A stretch of 64,000 nucleotides of DNA from Castellaniella denitrificans (GTDB lineage: Bacteria; Pseudomonadota; Gammaproteobacteria; Burkholderiales; Burkholderiaceae_B), in contig NZ_JAPWHE010000005.1 in the NCBI RefSeq assembly GCF_027214045.1, positions 124,001-188,000 of the forward strand, written 5' to 3'. Of this stretch, positions 59,620 through 64,000 are shown piece by piece (the first letter of the stretch is position 1; every line of letters starts with the position of its first letter). The position numbers and the translations under genes were made by a program. The notes beneath the pieces are model-generated. The model ran no database searches. It was given only the letters and a program-made list of their open reading frames with translations, and had not been told where the DNA came from.

Positions 59620-60573
59620 ATGAAAATCGCCCTGGGCCCCCTGCAATACTACTGGCCCCGCGTTACCACTTTGGAATTCTACGCCGCCGTGTGCGACTGG
59701 CCGGTGGACATCGTCTATCTGGGGGAAACCGTCTGTTCGCGTCGCCACGAACTGCGCCTGCCCGACTGGATCGAGGTCGCCGACATGCTGGCCGAAGCCG
59801 GCAAGACGCCCGTGCTGTCCACTCAGGTCCTGCTTGAATCGGGCAACGATCTGAACACTCTGTGCAAGATCACCGAAAACGAACGTTATGCCGTCGAAGC
59901 CAACGACATGGGGGCCGTGCAGCGGATGCAAGGCAGGCCCTTCGTCGCCGGCCCGTTCCTCAATATCTACAGCAAGCCGACCCTGGACGTGATCGCCGCT
60001 CAGGGCGCGGTCCGGTGGATCATGCCGCTGGAAATGGGCCGCGCCGGACTGACGCAGTTGCAGCGGGACCGGCCCGCCGGCCTGCAGACCGAGGTCTTCG
60101 CCTACGGCCGCATGCCCCTGGCTTTTTCCGCCCGCTGCTTCACGGCCCGCAACCGCAATTTCCCCAAAGACAATTGCCAGTACGTCTGCATGGATCACCC
60201 GGACGGCCTGTTGCTCGAAACCAAGGAATCCCAGGCCTTCCTGACGATCAATGGCATCCAGACCCAGTCGGCGCTGGTCTACACGCTGATCCACGCCCTG
60301 GATGAACTGCGCGACCTGGACGTGGACGTGATCCGGCTCAGCCCGCAGTCCCTCCACATGGACCAGGTCGCGGCGGCCTTCCGGGCCGTGCTCGACGGCC
60401 GCGAATCGGCCGAAGAGGCGCATCGGCGGCTGGTACCGCTGATGCCGGCCGGTCCCTGCAATGGCTATTGGCACGGCCGTGCCGGTCTGGACATGGTGGC
60501 TCCCGGAGAAATCGTCGTGTCGCAGGCCCCGGATGCGCGCACCCCCGGGGTCAAGGCGCGCAGCGTCGCCTGA
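59620..60573 (+). CDS. ubiV: UbiV, partner of UbiU
   Basis: A 317-residue U32-family protein. Cluster cysteines C39, C173, C186 and C190 keep the spacing of E. coli UbiV (C39/C180/C193/C197). It has VYLGETVCSRRHEL, VFAYGRMPLAFSARCF and KDNCQYVCMDHPDG. It forms a heterodimer with UbiU, each with a [4Fe-4S] cluster. AAGGAAA lies just before the ATG. ubiT follows after 26 bases. Confidence 0.95.
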   Translation: MKIALGPLQYYWPRVTTLEFYAAVCDWPVDIVYLGETVCSRRHELRLPDWIEVADMLAEAGKTPVLSTQVLLESGNDLNTLCKITENERYAVEANDMGAVQRMQGRPFVAGPFLNIYSKPTLDVIAAQGAVRWIMPLEMGRAGLTQLQRDRPAGLQTEVFAYGRMPLAFSARCFTARNRNFPKDNCQYVCMDHPDGLLLETKESQAFLTINGIQTQSALVYTLIHALDELRDLDVDVIRLSPQSLHMDQVAAAFRAVLDGRESAEEAHRRLVPLMPAGPCNGYWHGRAGLDMVAPGEIVVSQAPDARTPGVKARSVA

Positions 60574-60599
60574 CGCCCGCCGTTTCCTCCATTTTTTCC

Positions 60600-61094
60600 A
60601 TGAACCCGACCATGCAAAATCCCTCGACCCCCGCCTACCGTATTCCCGAGCCCGTGGCCCGGGTGCTCGGCCGTCTGCCCCGCTATCCGGGCTCGGTGCT
60701 CTTCGTCACCGGGCTGAATCTGGTGCTGGCCCGTCATCTGCACCCCGACACCCTGCACAGGCTGGAAGGCCGCTCCCTGCGCATCCACGTGGCGGATGCG
60801 GGTCTGCGCTTTGACTACACCTGGCGCGACGGCGCCTTCCGGGCGGCACGGCACGACGTGGCCGAACCCGACCTGACCTTCCGCGCCGATGCCTGGGATT
60901 TCCATTGCCTGCTGCAGCGCCGTGAGGATCCCGACACGCTGTTCTTCAGCCGCCGCCTGGTGATCGAGGGGGATACGGAACTGGGCCTGATGGTGAAGAA
61001 CACACTCGACTCCATCGACATGGCGGTCTTTCATCCCAAGGCCATCCTGCGCGATCTGCTGGCGGGGCAGCGCCATCGCCTGCGCTTCCGGTAG
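60600..61094 (+). CDS. ubiT: UbiT, SCP2 lipid-binding accessory factor for O2-independent ubiquinone synthesis
   Basis: A 164-residue SCP2-domain protein (a second ATG at 60612 would give 160). It shares the UbiT hallmark DPDTLFFSRRLVIEGDTELG with E. coli UbiT, followed by VKNTLDSIDM. SCP2 proteins carry lipids; UbiT is thought to present the quinone intermediates. The gene order ubiU-ubiV-ubiT, all plus strand, makes a complete O2-independent ubiquinone module. A large hairpin ends the operon. Confidence 0.93.
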   Translation: MNPTMQNPSTPAYRIPEPVARVLGRLPRYPGSVLFVTGLNLVLARHLHPDTLHRLEGRSLRIHVADAGLRFDYTWRDGAFRAARHDVAEPDLTFRADAWDFHCLLQRREDPDTLFFSRRLVIEGDTELGLMVKNTLDSIDMAVFHPKAILRDLLAGQRHRLRFR

Positions 61095-61121
61095 CCTTGC
61101 AGCGGTTTACTGGCGATCGCA

Positions 61122-61155
61122 GAAGCCCCTGCCCGACCATTTCGGGCAAGGCTTC
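61122..61155. terminator. Extended hairpin between ubiT and the convergent GGDEF-EAL gene
   Basis: TGCCCGA (61130-61136) pairs with TCGGGCA (61142-61148), and the outer GAAGCC (61122-61127) pairs with GGCTTC (61150-61155), with small internal bulges. It lies 27 bases after the ubiT stop and 27 before the convergent stop, and could end both transcripts. Confidence 0.7.
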
Positions 61156-61181
61156 CGCGACTCCGGGGCCGGCAGGAACAA

Positions 61182-64000
61182 CTAGCGAAGCCGCTCGCGT
61201 TCAGCGTTCAGGATTTCCTGGACATCCCGGGATCTTTGGTCGATGAAGGCCTGTTCGATGTCCTTGCGCAGGCTTTCGTCGTCCCAGGGCTTGGTGATGA
61301 ATTTGTAGATGGCGCCATGGTTGATGGCCTCGGTCACGGATTTCAGATCGGTGTATCCGGAAAGGATCATGCGCGTGGTGGCCGGATACATCTCCTTGAC
61401 CTTGCTGAAAAATTCCGTGCCGGTCATCTCGGGCATGCGCTGATCGGATACGATCACCTGCACCTCATGCCTGGCAAGCAATTCAAGAGCCTGAGGCGCG
61501 TTGTTCGCGGTCAGTATGCGATAGCCGTCCCGGCGCAACAATCGAGTGAGGGCGTTCAGGATGTTTTGTTCGTCATCAACCAGCAACAGCACGCGTTCGG
61601 ATGTTGCCGTATCCAGAGGCTGCGTCGTGAAGTGGCCGCTGTTTTCGCTCAGCCTGTCGATCAGTTCGTCGAAGGTCAGTGGCCGGGCAAAAAGATAGCC
61701 CTGGAATTCGTCGCAATGGCTGCGTTTCAGGAAAGCCAGCTGGGACTCTGTTTCCACCCCTTCCGCAATCACCTTCAGGCCCAGATGGTGAGCCATGGAG
61801 ATGATGCCTTGCGCAATGGCGGCCGCCGCCGGGTCGTGGACCACATCGGTCACAAAAGAGCGATCAATCTTCACCTTGAAGATCGGCAAGTTCTTCAGGT
61901 AATTGAGGTTTGAATAGCCTGTTCCGAAGTCATCGATGGAGGTCTGGATGCCCATGTCCCGCAGCTGTGTCAGCTTCAGGATGGCCGCTTCCTTGTCGTC
62001 GAGCAGCACGCCTTCGGTGATTTCAATCGACAGCAGCGTGGCCGGCAATGTCGCATCACTCAGGTTCTTGCGGATTTTTTCAACGAAATCGGTGCGCTGA
62101 AAATAAAGCGGCGAAATATTGATGATGACGGGCAACGCCGAAAATCCTTTTTTGCGCAGCGCGTCACTGTCGCGGCAGGCGGTCGCGAGCACCCATTCCG
62201 TCAGGCTTGCGATTTGACCGGTTTCCTCCGATAAAGGGATGAATCGGGAAGGGGAGATATAGCCCCGCGTCGGGTGCCGCCAGCGCACCAGCGCTTCGAC
62301 GCCGACCACCCGCCCCGAATGCCCGGCGATGATGGGCTGGTAATGCAATTCCAGCGCGCCCGCGTCCAGCGCGCTTTGCAGATCGTTGCGCAGCTCCAGT
62401 CGATCCGCGACACGGGCGCTCAGATCCTCGGTATAGGTATGCCATGTGTTCTGGCCATCCTGCTTGGCCCTCAGCATGGCCAGATCCGCTTCGCGCACGA
62501 GCTGCATGTGATCCCGGGTGTGGCCATCGCTGATCGTGATGCCGGCGTTCGTCGTGACGCGCAAGGCTTTGCCGGTGACGAAGTAGGGCTTCGCAAGTTC
62601 GTGCATGATGTGTTGCGTGCGTTCCTGGACCTGCCGCAGCTCGAGGCCGGGAAACAGCAAGACGAATTCATCGCCGCCGAGGTGGGTGACGCTGCCATCC
62701 AGTTGCACGTCGTTGAGCAGGCGGTCCGACGCTTCCATCAGGACGGTATCACCGATCCGGTGGCCCATGGAGTCGTTGATGAGCTTGATGCCGTCCAGAT
62801 CCAGAAACACGACGGACACCGACGATTTCCCGGTTCTTGCCCGGGTGCAGGCATCCTGGAGCGTTTGTTCGAGCATGCGCCGGTTCGGCAAGCCCGTCAG
62901 CGGATCGTGCAATGCGCTGTGGCTGAGCTGGTCCGAGCGTTCGCGCGCAATGCGTGCCAGTCTTTGGCTGGAGCCAAGGAGAAAGGTGAACAGCAGGCCC
63001 GCGAGCAGGACGAATTCCGGCAATACATCCGCGCCGAGGTCGCCGGGCGCTTTCGCATAAGCATACGCAAGCTTCAGGTCGAGATCGTGGTTCAAGGCGA
63101 TGGTCAGTTCGCCGGCCGCAAAGGGGTTTTCTGGCGGCGTGTCAGCGGTTCGGTAGAGCGTGCGGCCGTCATGATTGATGCTGAAATAGCCACGCGGGGT
63201 CTTCGCGATTGCCCGCATGAAAATATTGACCAGATTCAGCCGTGTGATGGTGTACCAGCCCTTCATGGCCGGATTGGACTGAGGGGTGATGATCAATCCG
63301 ATGTTCTGGTTGCCCGAGAGGCGATCATCGAGGACGAAGTGGGGGTTGCCGCTGTCGATCACATGGTCCAGCACGCTGCGCAGCGAGCGGTTCGTGATCG
63401 AGTCCCGCACCCAGTCGGACGTAACGCCCGCCCTGTTCGACATCGCAACAATGGACGGTCCCGTGTCAACCAGGGCAAAACCATCAAAGAAGAGAAAATC
63501 ACTGAGGTGATTGTCGAACTCCTCCCGGAGGAAGGCCTGCGATGGGACATGGCCCATCACTTTCCAGCGTTGGGCCTGTCTTCCTGCAAAGGCGACCGTC
63601 CGGGAGATTCTTTCAGTGATCTCATTCGCCACCGTCCTGGCGGATGCGTTGGCGAATCTTTGCCGGGTGACGATGTCGTTTTCGATCAGACCGTAGGACA
63701 GCAGGGTCGGCAGGGCGATGCCCAGGAGCGCAGTCAGGGAAGCCCCCAGGCGAGGCCAGGCGGATGGCGGGCGCCGGACTTCCTTGTTGCGCAGCGCCAG
63801 GGCCACCAGTGCGCCCAGCAGGGCCACGGATGTGGCGAAAGCCGCCGACACGGTCCGGCCATTCACCCATGCGTCGTACCAGCGCGGCGCGATCAGGGCC
63901 CAGACTAGCATGCCGATCATGGCGATCCCGAACAGAGGCGCATGGCGGGTGTAGGCGCGGGCGGCATGCAGCGCGAGGCCGCACAGGATCATGACGAGGG
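61182..64000 (-). CDS. Membrane GGDEF-EAL protein with C-terminal receiver (5' end beyond window)
   Basis: At least 936 residues are present; the frame is still open at base 64000, so the start may be further out, although an ATG at 63992 exists. N-terminal membrane segments (at least three) are followed by a CHASE-like periplasmic region (about 110-310) and another membrane helix (about 328-345). The GGDEF domain has an intact HLGGDEF but no RxxD inhibitory site. The EAL domain has VEALVRW and [11 protein letters not shown]-terminal receiver has VIVSDQRMPEM and a KPWDDESL element as in RpfG-like receivers. It can in principle make or break c-di-GMP. The receiver at the C terminus suggests a separate kinase partner. 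Confidence 0.9.
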   Translation of the reverse strand, partial: LVMILCGLALHAARAYTRHAPLFGIAMIGMLVWALIAPRWYDAWVNGRTVSAAFATSVALLGALVALALRNKEVRRPPSAWPRLGASLTALLGIALPTLLSYGLIENDIVTRQRFANASARTVANEITERISRTVAFAGRQAQRWKVMGHVPSQAFLREEFDNHLSDFLFFDGFALVDTGPSIVAMSNRAGVTSDWVRDSITNRSLRSVLDHVIDSGNPHFVLDDRLSGNQNIGLIITPQSNPAMKGWYTITRLNLVNIFMRAIAKTPRGYFSINHDGRTLYRTADTPPENPFAAGELTIALNHDLDLKLAYAYAKAPGDLGADVLPEFVLLAGLLFTFLLGSSQRLARIARERSDQLSHSALHDPLTGLPNRRMLEQTLQDACTRARTGKSSVSVVFLDLDGIKLINDSMGHRIGDTVLMEASDRLLNDVQLDGSVTHLGGDEFVLLFPGLELRQVQERTQHIMHELAKPYFVTGKALRVTTNAGITISDGHTRDHMQLVREADLAMLRAKQDGQNTWHTYTEDLSARVADRLELRNDLQSALDAGALELHYQPIIAGHSGRVVGVEALVRWRHPTRGYISPSRFIPLSEETGQIASLTEWVLATACRDSDALRKKGFSALPVIINISPLYFQRTDFVEKIRKNLSDATLPATLLSIEITEGVLLDDKEAAILKLTQLRDMGIQTSIDDFGTGYSNLNYLKNLPIFKVKIDRSFVTDVVHDPAAAAIAQGIISMAHHLGLKVIAEGVETESQLAFLKRSHCDEFQGYLFARPLTFDELIDRLSENSGHFTTQPLDTATSERVLLLVDDEQNILNALTRLLRRDGYRILTANNAPQALELLARHEVQVIVSDQRMPEMTGTEFFSKVKEMYPATTRMILSGYTDLKSVTEAINHGAIYKFITKPWDDESLRKDIEQAFIDQRSRDVQEILNAERERLR

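Overview
The window looks like a chromosomal segment of a betaproteobacterium, most likely Burkholderiales, family Alcaligenaceae (the Bordetella / Achromobacter / Castellaniella / Pusillimonas neighbourhood). The evidence is high GC with strongly G/C third positions, Tat-, lipoprotein- and TonB-type gram-negative exports, the gene families present, and an interspersed repeat of the kind scattered through genomes of that family. No rRNA operon, CRISPR array, intact prophage or complete insertion sequence is visible. Most of the sequence is core chromosome, with a few small scars of mobile DNA.

Layout. 1-4.1 kb: the end of glcF, then mnmA, a glutathione transferase and purB. 4.2-5.2 kb: tRNA-Lys(CTT) followed by a worn island scar (tyrosine-recombinase remnant, orphan small gene, truncated and frameshifted hicB). 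5.4-9.3 kb: a small lipoprotein, a Tat-exported beta-carbonic anhydrase apparently co-transcribed with an OmpR-type two-component pair, and a membrane methyltransferase. 9.4-15.4 kb: a GhrA-like dehydrogenase, lipoproteins, an ADP-ribosylglycohydrolase-like protein lacking its metal ligands, a scar of a GGDEF gene, a BON lipoprotein, a CigR-like protein and an EamA transporter. 15.5-25 kb, mostly minus strand: tRNA-Met, an IS21-like end remnant with a run of six stem-loops, a GltB-like FMN protein, a DUF3293 protein, tag, yjgR, selD-selU, tRNA-Val, a Kef-type antiporter and HU. 25-30 kb: metZ, a duplicated repeat, rlmB and rnr, tRNA-Leu.

30-38 kb carries a Met/Gly-rich exported protein behind a CueR-type (MerR-family) copper promoter, ydfG, and a compact signalling unit: a periplasmic binding protein, a hybrid histidine kinase with two receivers and an HPt domain, and a REC-REC-GGDEF-EAL protein. 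38-41 kb is an ABC-2 exporter operon with a NEW3-domain partner. 41-47 kb holds Fur-box-tonB-exbB-exbD, a second OmpR-type two-component pair, and kup. 47.8-53.8 kb is a six-gene Mrp cation/proton antiporter operon (mrpAB fused, C, D, E, F, G). With kup and the Kef-type antiporter it gives this region a strong cation and pH homeostasis flavour.

53.9-61.1 kb is a low-oxygen metabolism cluster: hemN (oxygen-independent haem synthesis), a Crp/Fnr regulator without an iron-sulphur cysteine cluster (Dnr-like), a polytopic membrane protein paired with a DUF2249 protein, and ubiU-ubiV-ubiT (oxygen-independent ubiquinone synthesis). FNR/ANR/DNR-type boxes stand before hemN and before ubiU. The one before ubiU has class II geometry. 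Together these genes would supply haem and quinone for anaerobic respiration, probably denitrification. The window ends inside a large membrane-bound GGDEF-EAL-REC protein.

The strongest candidates for a second look are the copper-type promoter and its Met-rich product, the UbiUVT/HemN/Dnr cluster with its uncharacterised membrane protein, the three-gene c-di-GMP signalling unit, the stem-loop array at 15.7 kb and the island scar at tRNA-Lys. I see nothing that I can prove is an entirely new system.
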